The translations under genes and the position numbers were made by a program. Below are positions 50,413 to 57,613 of a stretch of 58,875 bases of DNA, in pieces. Each line of letters opens with the position of its first letter. Position 1 is the stretch's first letter. Location: the NCBI GenBank assembly GCA_046728935.1, contig JBKPFS010000125.1:1-58875 (forward strand), given 5' to 3'. The stretch comes from DATAFO01 sp046728935 (GTDB lineage: Bacteria > Actinomycetota > Thermoleophilia > Solirubrobacterales > 70-9). The notes below the pieces were generated by a model. It was given only the letters and a program-made list of their open reading frames with translations, was not told where the DNA came from and ran no database searches.

Positions 50413-51999
50413 GTGCCACTGAGACGAGATAGGCGCCGGGTGCCGACCCTCACCGCAGTGGCCTGCGCGCTCGCGCTTGCCGCCCCCTCAGTCGCCCGCG
50501 CGGATGCGTCGACGAGCCCCGACACGACGGCGGAGGGATCGCGCGCGCTGGATGCGGCCGCGGACGCGCTCGGACCGGATCAGGTGGAGCCTACGGGCGG
50601 CGAGGCGACCGCGGCGCTCTCGCAGCTCGCCGGCGCCCTTCCTCTCCTCGAGGGGCGCGAGCGGCGGCGTGCCGAGGGGATCCTCGCCCGGCCAACGGAC
50701 GGGGCGAGCGACGAGTTCGGCGACGGCTACACGGTGCCTCCGGGCCAGGTGAAGTCGGAGCCGAGCCCGGACGGCCATTTCTGCGTCTGGTGGGTCGAGA
50801 CGACTGCCGACCGCCCGGACCTCACGGACGCGAACGTCAACGGGCTTGCCGATTACGTCGAGGCGATCATCCACATCGCGGAGACCTCATACGCGGTCGA
50901 GGTAGGCGACCTCGACTGGGTGTCACCGAAGCCCGATCAGGAGGACGACTGCTCGCCGAACCCGGCCGGGCCCCAGACCGACATCTACCTGAAGGAGATC
51001 GGCATCGCCGGCCTGTTCGGCTACGAGGCCCCCGACCCGGACGCCGGCAACCAGGGGCGAAGCCGGTACGGATACCTGGTGATCGACAACGACTACGCGC
51101 CGGACGAGTTCCCGGGCTACACGGATCCCCTCGATGCCGCGCGCGTCACCGTCGCTCACGAGTTCAACCACGCCCTGCACGATCGCTACGACGCGTTCGA
51201 GGACCTGTGGATGTTCGAGGCGTCGGCCGTATGGATGGAGCAGCGGGTCTTCCCCGACGTCAACGACTACCTGCACTATCTGCCCGCGTTCGCCGCGACC
51301 CCGGGCACGCCGATCACCGACCCGCGGGGCGCGGGGGGCCTCAAGATCTACGGCTCCTCGGTCTGGAACCACTGGCTCGCCGGTCGCTACGGGCCCGAGA
51401 TCGTCAGGCGGGCCTGGGAGGTGTCCGATCTCATCCGTCCCCGCGACTTCTCCATTGAGGCCTACGACCACGCGATCTCCGACCAGGGCGGTCCCAGCTT
51501 CAGCCGGGAGTTCGCCCGCTTTGCCGCGACGACGGCCGAGTGGCGCACCGGCGCCGGCAAGTTCCCGGACGCCTCCGAGTACCCGGACATGCGGCGGAAG
51601 GGCACGCTGCGGCCGGGCGGCGGGAGGGCGAAGCGATTCGAGCTCGACCACCTCTCCTACCGGCTGCTGCGGGTGAAGCGGGCGCGCGCGAAGCGCGTTC
51701 GCCTGCGCTTGCACGCCCAGCACGGCGTTCGTGCCGGAGTCGCCCTGGTAGCCCGAAAGCACGGCCGGGTGTCCGGCCGGATGCGGCGAAAGGTCGACTT
51801 CCTGCCCCACGGAGGCAACGGGTCGGTGGGTCTCGGAAGGCTGAAGCGTTTCGAGCGGGTCACGGCCGTGATCGTGAACGCCGACGGACGAGCCGACGGC
51901 TTCGGCGCGGTCGACCGCAACTACCGCAAGGACAAGAGTCGCTTTCGCGCCATGCTCATCCGCCAGGGTCGGGGGCCGGGGTCGCGAGCACGTCCTTGA
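50413..51999 (+). CDS. Secreted zinc-metalloprotease-like protein
   Basis: A 528-aa protein, GTG start, signal peptide (VPTLTAVACALALAAPSVARA). Catalytic core VTVAHEFNHALHDRYDAFEDLWMFEASAVWMEQRV: H249-E-F-N-H253 with a downstream Glu as third ligand, gluzincin-like as in the MXAN_6640-type putative metalloproteases. A C-terminal basic, strand-rich domain follows. Divergent from nadE (64 bp); its end overlaps the convergent GH3 gene by 44 nt. Confidence 0.8.
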   Translation: MPLRRDRRRVPTLTAVACALALAAPSVARADASTSPDTTAEGSRALDAAADALGPDQVEPTGGEATAALSQLAGALPLLEGRERRRAEGILARPTDGASDEFGDGYTVPPGQVKSEPSPDGHFCVWWVETTADRPDLTDANVNGLADYVEAIIHIAETSYAVEVGDLDWVSPKPDQEDDCSPNPAGPQTDIYLKEIGIAGLFGYEAPDPDAGNQGRSRYGYLVIDNDYAPDEFPGYTDPLDAARVTVAHEFNHALHDRYDAFEDLWMFEASAVWMEQRVFPDVNDYLHYLPAFAATPGTPITDPRGAGGLKIYGSSVWNHWLAGRYGPEIVRRAWEVSDLIRPRDFSIEAYDHAISDQGGPSFSREFARFAATTAEWRTGAGKFPDASEYPDMRRKGTLRPGGGRAKRFELDHLSYRLLRVKRARAKRVRLRLHAQHGVRAGVALVARKHGRVSGRMRRKVDFLPHGGNGSVGLGRLKRFERVTAVIVNADGRADGFGAVDRNYRKDKSRFRAMLIRQGRGPGSRARP

Positions 52000-53134
52000 G
52001 CGCGAGGATTCGCGCACACGAGTCGCGGAGGCGGTCGGTGGTGAGGCGCCCGCGCCGAAGCGCCTCGACCAGGGCCGGCAGCGCCTGCGGCGCCGGGGAG
52101 CGCGCGTACAGCAGCAGGTCGGCGCCGGCGCTCGCCGCCGCCACCGCCGCGCCACCGGGGTCGTAGCCCGAGCCGGAGACCGCGCCGGCGAAGAGGTCGT
52201 CGGTGATCACGGCGCCGTCGAAGCCGAGCCGCCTGCGTAGGAGACCCGTGACGATGCGCGGCTCGAACGCTGCGGGCACCGGCTGGCCGTAAGTGGGGTA
52301 GGTGGCGTTCGACATCATCACCAGCGGCACGCCGGCGTCCACCGCCGCGCGGAATGGCTCGAGGCCCGGATCGAGCTCGGCCCGGGTGGCGTCGACCGTG
52401 CTCGGCCCCAGGTCGGTGTTCGCGCTCGCCAGCCCGAGGCCGGGGAAGTGCTTCGCCGTCGCGCCCACGCCCGCGGCGCCGAGGCCATCGGCGAACGCCA
52501 CCCCGAGCGCGCCCACCCGGTCGGGATCGTCGCCGAAGGTGCGGGAGGCGACGAAGGATCCCGGGGATCCGAGGTCGAGGACCGGCGCCAGGTCGACGTT
52601 GATCCCGAGCTCCCGGAGGTAGCGCCCCGTCGCCTCGCCCTCGGCCCTCGCCTGACGCTCATCGCCCGAGGCGGCGAGCTCGCCGGGCGAGCGTTCGGGC
52701 GGGCCCGGAAGCCGCTTCACGTCGCCGCCCTCCTGATCGATCGCGACGAGGAGCGGAGGGTTGCCCCCTCGCAGCGCCGCCCGCTGAAGGTCCCGGATCG
52801 TCCGCTCGAGCGTCCCCGCGGACGTGCCCACGGGTGGGAAGGCGATCACGCCACCGATCTCGCCCCGGCCCGCTGCTCGCGAGAGCTCCGCGGTGGCGGA
52901 TGCCTCCATCCGCGCGATCAGCATCTGGCCGGCGAGCCGGCGCGGATCGCCGGCGAGGCGGTGTGGGCATTCTGGACGTTCGCGCATGGCGCTGGCTCCG
53001 TCCTCATCATCGCCCGTCCGATCACCGACGATCCCGCCGGCCGCGGCCGCGAGGAGGGCCACCGCGCCCAGCGCGATCCGGCGGCGGCGGATCGTGATCC
53101 GCCGCCGCTCCGCGGACTCAGTCCGCGGCGTCAC
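51956..53134 (-). CDS. Glycoside hydrolase family 3 protein (NagZ-like)
   Basis: A 392-aa protein; GTG 53134 chosen because a signal-anchor (IALGAVALLAAAAGGIVG) follows a basic start. GH3 N-domain: GGVIAFPPVGTSAGTL, LVAIDQEGGDVKRLPGPPE, GINVDLAPVLDLGSPGSFVASRTFGDDP, KHFPGLGLASANTDLGPSTVD, and nucleophile Asp in GAVITDDLFAGAV. NagZ carries HG-D-x-H after KHFPG; here the His is replaced, so acid/base use may differ. Probably cleaves wall-derived N-acetylhexosamines. Overlaps the GNAT gene by 17 nt. Confidence 0.82.
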   Translation of the reverse strand: MTPRTESAERRRITIRRRRIALGAVALLAAAAGGIVGDRTGDDEDGASAMRERPECPHRLAGDPRRLAGQMLIARMEASATAELSRAAGRGEIGGVIAFPPVGTSAGTLERTIRDLQRAALRGGNPPLLVAIDQEGGDVKRLPGPPERSPGELAASGDERQARAEGEATGRYLRELGINVDLAPVLDLGSPGSFVASRTFGDDPDRVGALGVAFADGLGAAGVGATAKHFPGLGLASANTDLGPSTVDATRAELDPGLEPFRAAVDAGVPLVMMSNATYPTYGQPVPAAFEPRIVTGLLRRRLGFDGAVITDDLFAGAVSGSGYDPGGAAVAAASAGADLLLYARSPAPQALPALVEALRRGRLTTDRLRDSCARILALKDVLATPAPDPGG

Positions 53135-53636
53135 CGAGCAGCTTCTCGACCACGAGCACGTCCTTCCACTCGCCTTCCAGCCGGCCATGGCGACGGTGGA
53201 CGCCGACCGAGTGCCAACCACAGGCCTGCACGAGCTCGATGCTGGGTCGGTTGGTGGTGAAGATCTTGCCGATCAGCTTGTAGTAGCCCGCGCGTTCCGC
53301 CGCCGTCGCGAGCGCGTCCAAGAGCGCCGCGCCGACGCCCCGGCGGCGGGCGCCCGGAGCGACGTACATGGTGGCCTCCCCGATCCCGGCGTAATAGGCG
53401 TGGGCGTCGTCGTAGGCGCCGACCTTGGCCCAAGCCACCACCTCGCCGCCGAGCTCGGCGACCAGCGCCGGGCCGCCGCCGGAAATCACCTCGGCCATCT
53501 CCGTCGCGCTCTGCTCGCGAGTCTGGAACGTTGCCTGGCGCTCGGCGACGCCCTGGTTGAAGATCTCCGCCAGGTGGCGGGCGTCCTCGGCCCGAGCCGC
53601 CCGGATCGCCGGCCGCTCAGATGGACTCTTAGTCAT
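53118..53636 (-). CDS. GNAT acetyltransferase (phosphinothricin/ArsN1-like)
   Basis: A 172-aa N-acetyltransferase. Acetyl-CoA motif A MYVAPGARRRGVGAALLDALATAAE (R/Q-x-x-G-x-G/A); the N-terminal IRAARAEDARHLAEIFNQGVAERQATF and C-terminal NRPSIELVQACGWHSVGVHRRHGRLEGEWKDVLVVEKLL are like Bar/PAT and ArsN1 enzymes. Substrate could be phosphinothricin, arsinothricin or methionine sulfone analogues. Overlaps its neighbours by 17 and 8 nt. Confidence 0.82.
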   Translation of the reverse strand: MTKSPSERPAIRAARAEDARHLAEIFNQGVAERQATFQTREQSATEMAEVISGGGPALVAELGGEVVAWAKVGAYDDAHAYYAGIGEATMYVAPGARRRGVGAALLDALATAAERAGYYKLIGKIFTTNRPSIELVQACGWHSVGVHRRHGRLEGEWKDVLVVEKLLGDAAD

Positions 53637-54297
53637 TGGCCGGCAGCCCGCGCCGCAGGTTGCTGACGATCACGGCAACGACGGTGACCAGGTAGATCTG
53701 GCCGATCAGCGCCTCGGTGATCGCCAGCGAGCGGCCGACGTCGGTGCCGGCGGTGAAGTCGCCGTAGCCGGTGGTGGTGACCGTGGTGAAGCTGAAGTAG
53801 AGGAAGTTCGCCTGGGTCTCCTTGCCGCCCTGGGCGAAGAAATCGGCGTCGCTGAGCGTACCGACGAGCCCGAACGCGAACGCGAACAGCATCCCGAGGA
53901 GGAGATAGATGCAGAGCACGCCGAACATCGTGTGGAAGGTCACGCCGCCCACCTGGCGGAAGTCGCGCACGATCCCGTAGGCGATCGCGGCCGGCGCGAG
54001 CAGGGCGAGCATCAGGGCGACCGCCCTGCCGGCGTCCTCGCCGAGGTCGCCGGACCACGCGAGCAGCCCCCCGCTGCCGAGGAGCGCGACCGTGGTGACG
54101 ATCGCCGCGACCCGGTAGAGGAGCAGGTGGGCGCCGGAGATGCGCAGGGCGATGAGCAGCGTCGCGCCCTGGAGCAGGATGGTCACGTAGCGGGTGCCCG
54201 GGGCGTCGGCGGCGGCGAGCTGAAACGCGAGGGAGACGAGGATCAGCAGCAGCAGGAGGCCGTAGGCATAGGAGTCCCGCTGGAGCACCTTGCGCAC
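53629..54297 (-). CDS. Two-transmembrane-pore potassium channel family protein
   Basis: A 222-aa membrane protein with GTG start. Four N-terminal helices, then VLCIYLLLGMLFAFAFGLVG, pore helix NFLYFSFTTVTTTGYGDFTAGTDVGRSLAITEALIGQIYLVTVVAVIV: the selectivity filter T-T-G-Y-G-D is intact. Ends with a short basic tail, no RCK domain. Forms one unit with the GNAT and GH3 genes. Confidence 0.9.
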   Translation of the reverse strand: MRKVLQRDSYAYGLLLLLILVSLAFQLAAADAPGTRYVTILLQGATLLIALRISGAHLLLYRVAAIVTTVALLGSGGLLAWSGDLGEDAGRAVALMLALLAPAAIAYGIVRDFRQVGGVTFHTMFGVLCIYLLLGMLFAFAFGLVGTLSDADFFAQGGKETQANFLYFSFTTVTTTGYGDFTAGTDVGRSLAITEALIGQIYLVTVVAVIVSNLRRGLPAND

Positions 54298-54373
54298 GGC
54301 TCACTTCTATACGCCACGCCTCAGACGTAGCCGCCCGTGCCCCGGCCGAGCGGGTAGTAGCCTCCCAGCCCGC

Positions 54374-54787
54374 ATGGCCGACGATGAGTTTCGCGTCGAG
54401 GTCCACCTCGACGACCGCACCCACGGATTCCCGCTCGCCGAACGGCTGCGAGCGCGAGACCTCGACGACGAGGTTGAGGAGCGGCTCGGCGATCGCGTGA
54501 TCGTCACCCGCGACGGCCCCCGCCTCTACGTCTACACGCAGACCGCAGAGGCCGCCCGCGAGGCGGAGCGAATCGTGCGCGAGGTCGTGGCCGAGGACGG
54601 GCTGACCGCCGACATCAGGGTACGACGGTGGAACCCCGCCGACCGCTTCTGGCAGGACGCCGACGAGCCCGTGCCCGACGAACCCGAGACGATCCCGCCC
54701 GATCTCTCGGAGGAGACGGTCTCATACCCGCCCTTCGTGTACATCGAGGATCACGAGCCCAAGTTCCTGCGCGACCTCGGGCTGTAG
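54374..54787 (+). CDS. Conserved hypothetical protein
   Basis: A 137-aa acidic soluble protein. DEFRVEVHLDDRTHGFPLAERLRARDLDDEVEERLGDRVIVTRDGPRLYVYTQTAEAAREAERIVREVVAEDG alternates strands and helices like a ferredoxin-like alpha/beta unit, ending with RRWNPADRFWQDADEPVPDEPE and a YPPFVYIEDHEPKFLRDLGL tail. I recognise no family. Divergent from the K+ channel (76 bp). Confidence 0.7.
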   Translation: MADDEFRVEVHLDDRTHGFPLAERLRARDLDDEVEERLGDRVIVTRDGPRLYVYTQTAEAAREAERIVREVVAEDGLTADIRVRRWNPADRFWQDADEPVPDEPETIPPDLSEETVSYPPFVYIEDHEPKFLRDLGL

Positions 54788-54814
54788 TCGCGCCGAGAGC
54801 TGAAGACGCTCTAC

Positions 54815-54853
54815 CTGGCGCTTTCTTTCCGCGACGCGGCAATAAAGCGCCAG
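54815..54853 (+). terminator. Terminator-like hairpin after the hypothetical gene
   Basis: CTGGCGCTTT (54815-54824) and AAAGCGCCAG (54844-54853) are perfect 10-bp arms around a 19-nt loop with an inner CCG/CGG. It begins 28 nt after the stop codon at 54785-54787. The stem ends in T/A pairs. Confidence 0.6.
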
Positions 54854-54936
54854 ATCCGCCACCGCGTTCGCGGAGGAACGCCCCATTAGCCGGAGCGAGC
54901 ACGCCGAGGAGCTACTGGTCGGGCATCGAGCCAAAG

Positions 54937-55205
54937 CTAGGGCTCGACGGCCTCAAACTGCGTCATCAGGGCGTGGTCCTCGTTGTCGAGCATGTGGCAG
55001 TGGATCACGTACCTGCCATGAAGTCGCTGAAGTGCCCCGCGACCACGACGCGGTCGCCTGGTCGACGAAGAAGGTCTCCTGTCGCCTTGGCCGCGCCGGT
55101 CGCGCGCGCCTTGTTGCTCGCCGACGCGGGGCCGCCGGCGGCAACCGCGGCCAACGCGACGAGCAACACCCACGCGCCGCCCAACCGCAGGATTCGTGAG
55201 TTCAT
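54937..55205 (-). pseudogene. Multicopper oxidase relic: signal peptide joined to C-terminus
   Basis: The start ATG 55205 gives a good signal peptide (MNSRILRLGGAWVLLVALAA and AVAAGGPASA). After a short stretch it reads PGDRVVVAGHFSDFMAGT and stops. One base shift restores GRYVIHCHMLDNEDHALMTQFEAVEP, the type 1 copper C-terminal motif (H-C-H-x3-x-H). So the body (300 or more residues) is deleted and a 1-nt frameshift separates the two ends. Seen directly; the gene is dead unless the assembly is wrong. Confidence 0.75.
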
Positions 55206-55334
55206 TCGGTTGGTTCCTTCCGCGCGCCCGTGCGGCCCCGCCTGTGCCCTGTGAGTGGTGTCTCGCCCGGCCCCCCGGCTGGACGACCGCGGCAGATCAC
55301 TACGGGTCGGTAAAGGCCGTAGCATTGCGCCGGG

Positions 55335-56086
55335 ATGAGGGAGCGGCTGACGTTCGCCAACGTCATGTCCCTGATTGCGGTGTTCTTCGCGCTAGGGCGA
55401 GGCGCCTACGCGATCAGCCTCGGAAGGGGGACGTGAAGGCGAAGAACATCGCCAAGAACGCGGTGCGCTCGAAGCACATCAAGGCGGACTCGGCGACGGG
55501 CGCCGACATCGACGAGAGCACGCTGGACACCGTCCCCACGGCCGAGAACGCCCAGTTCGCCGACGACGCCGACCTCGCCAACGACTCCAACACATTGCAG
55601 GGCCTGTTCCCCCTGGACTTCGGGCTCGACTGGGCCGAGGCCGGCCATGTCGATCAGAGCGACAGCGCCTTCTTCCCCGCGATCGCGGGCGATGTCCAGG
55701 TGGCGTGCGATGCCACGCCGACCGTGCAGTGGGATGACCTCGACGGAGACGGCGTCGTCACCGACGTCTGGATCAACGGCACCCACGAGGAGCTCCCTGA
55801 TGGCAACAGCTCGGCCGAGTACCCCGCCTCTCCTCCGAGCGAACACACCGCCGAGATCCACGCGTGGGGCGGCGACGACTCGATCAGCATCATCCACGTC
55901 AGCGTTGCCTTCGACGATTCCGCCGACCCGTCGCTGGACAACACCTGCGCGGTCGCCTACTCGGCGCACGAGAACTTCAACTTCGCCAACCTCGTCTCCG
56001 CGTCAGCCAGACAGGCTGCGATCGAGCGCCTCGAGGCCCTCAGAGCCGAGCGCGAATCCGGAGTCCACGGCCTGCGGACCCGCTGA
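55335..56086 (+). pseudogene. Frameshifted secreted RLTFAN-type surface protein
   Basis: ATG 55335 starts MRERLTFANVMSLIAVFFALGRGAYAISLGRGT and then stops. This N-terminus is the hallmark of a large thermoleophilial family with the shape L-S/T-F-A-N-V-x-S followed by a signal helix. The +1 frame continues the family pattern: GDVKAKNIAKNAVRSKHIKADSATGADIDESTL and a beta-rich domain to the stop at 56086. Inserting one base near 55420 joins them. Function unknown. Alternative: a GTG start at 55432 makes a shorter unsecreted product. Confidence 0.75.
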
Positions 56087-56106
56087 CGGCCGACCGCTGC
56101 GCCCGT

Positions 56107-57612
56107 CTAGACGTCGTAATACAGCGCGAACTCCCAGGGGTGGGGACGGAGGCGGACCGGGTCGCACTCCTCGCGACGCTTGTAGTCGATCCAGGTCTCG
56201 ATCAGGTCCTCGGTGAACACCCCGCCCTTGAGCAGGAACCCGTGGTCGGCCTCGAGCGCGTCAAGCGCGTCGTCGAGCGACCCGGGCACGCTCGGGATCG
56301 TCTCCAGCTCCTCGGGCGGGAGCTCGAACAGGTCCTTGTCGACGGGCAGTCCGGGATCGAGTCGCTCCTGGATCCCGTCGAGCCCGGCCATCATCATCGC
56401 CGAGAAGGCGAGGTAGGGGTTCGCCGTCGGGTCCGGGGGCCGGAACTCGACGCGCTTTGCCTTCTCCGCCGGCGAATACACCGGGATCCGGCAGGCGGCC
56501 GAGCGGTTCCGCTGGCTGTAGGCGAGGTTGACCGGCGCCTCGTACCCGGGCACCAGGCGACGGTACGAATTGGTCGTGGGCGCGCAGAACGCCATCAGCG
56601 CCCCGCCGTGAGCGAGCAGCCCGCCGATGTAGTTGAGCGCCTCGCGCGAGAGCAGCCCGTAGCCGTTGAAGTCGTACATGACGTTCTCGCCCCCGAGGAA
56701 CAGCGACTGGTGGACGTGCATCCCCGACGCGTTCTCCTCGAACAGTGGCTTCGGCATGAAGGTCGCCGACTTGCCGGCCTGGCGGGCGACGTTCTTGATC
56801 ACGTACTTGTAGGTCTGCAGGTTGTCGGCCATCCGCAGCAGCCTGTCGAAGCGCAGGTCGATCTCCGCCTGGCCGCCGGCCGAGACCTCGTGATGGTGGA
56901 ACTCGCACGGGATCCCCATCTCCTCGAGCACGACCACCATGCGGCCGCGGATGTCGGAGTGGGTGTCGCCCGGCGGGGCGGGGAAGTAGCCCTCCTGGGG
57001 GCGCAACGTGTAGCCGAGGTTGGCGTCGCCAACTCGGCCGTTCCCGTTGCCGAACCCAGAGCCGCGATTCCAGAACCCCTGCTCTGAGTCGACCTCGTAG
57101 TAGGCCTTGTTGACCGTCTGGTCGAAGGCGACGTGGTCGAAGATGAAGAACTCCGCCTCCGGGCCCATGTAGCACGTGTCGGCGATCCCGGTTTCGAGCA
57201 GGTACCCCTCGGCCTTCTGCGCGACGTAGCGCGGATCGCGCGAGTAGGGCTCGCGCGTGATCGGGTCGAAGATGTTGCAGGTGATCGACATCGTCCGCTG
57301 TTCGTGGAAGGGGTCGATCACCGCGGTCGACGGATCCGGCACGAGGATCATGTCCGACTCCGAGATCTCCTGGAACCCGCGGATCGACGAGCCGTCGAAG
57401 CCGAGCCCCTCCTCGAACGCGTCCTCGTCGAGGCCGTTGATCGACAGCGAGACGTGCTGCCAGGTGCCCGGGAGGTCGGTGAACTTGAAGTCCACCATCC
57501 GGACCTCGTGCTCGTGGGCCATGCCGAGCACCTGCTTCGGCTCCGGCTCCGTGGTATCGGCCCACCGCTGGATCGTCAGCGGCGGCGGCGTGTAGATCGG
57601 GTTGAGGGACAT
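56107..57612 (-). CDS. glnA: Glutamine synthetase type I
   Basis: A 501-aa enzyme, glutamate plus ammonia to glutamine. Start ATG 57612 gives about 25 extra residues before HEVRMVDFKFTDLPGTWQH. LGFDGSSIRGF, GPEAEFFIFD, HHEVSAGGQAEIDLRF, KPLFEENASGMHVHQSLF, NSYRRLVPGYEAPVNLAYSQRNRSAACRIP and the end RPHPWEFALYYDV are all present. The adenylylation loop reads KDLFELPPEEL: Phe429 replaces the modified Tyr. 1 bp after the flotillin-like gene. Confidence 0.95.
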   Translation of the reverse strand: MSLNPIYTPPPLTIQRWADTTEPEPKQVLGMAHEHEVRMVDFKFTDLPGTWQHVSLSINGLDEDAFEEGLGFDGSSIRGFQEISESDMILVPDPSTAVIDPFHEQRTMSITCNIFDPITREPYSRDPRYVAQKAEGYLLETGIADTCYMGPEAEFFIFDHVAFDQTVNKAYYEVDSEQGFWNRGSGFGNGNGRVGDANLGYTLRPQEGYFPAPPGDTHSDIRGRMVVVLEEMGIPCEFHHHEVSAGGQAEIDLRFDRLLRMADNLQTYKYVIKNVARQAGKSATFMPKPLFEENASGMHVHQSLFLGGENVMYDFNGYGLLSREALNYIGGLLAHGGALMAFCAPTTNSYRRLVPGYEAPVNLAYSQRNRSAACRIPVYSPAEKAKRVEFRPPDPTANPYLAFSAMMMAGLDGIQERLDPGLPVDKDLFELPPEELETIPSVPGSLDDALDALEADHGFLLKGGVFTEDLIETWIDYKRREECDPVRLRPHPWEFALYYDV

Positions 57613-57613
57613 C

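Noticed and set aside
54788..54887. Reading frame with KTLYLALSFRDAAIKRQ after the hypothetical gene stop, reminiscent of IS256-type transposase tails
   Set aside because: Only a few residues match and the stretch coincides with a perfect terminator-like hairpin; not enough for a mobile-element call.
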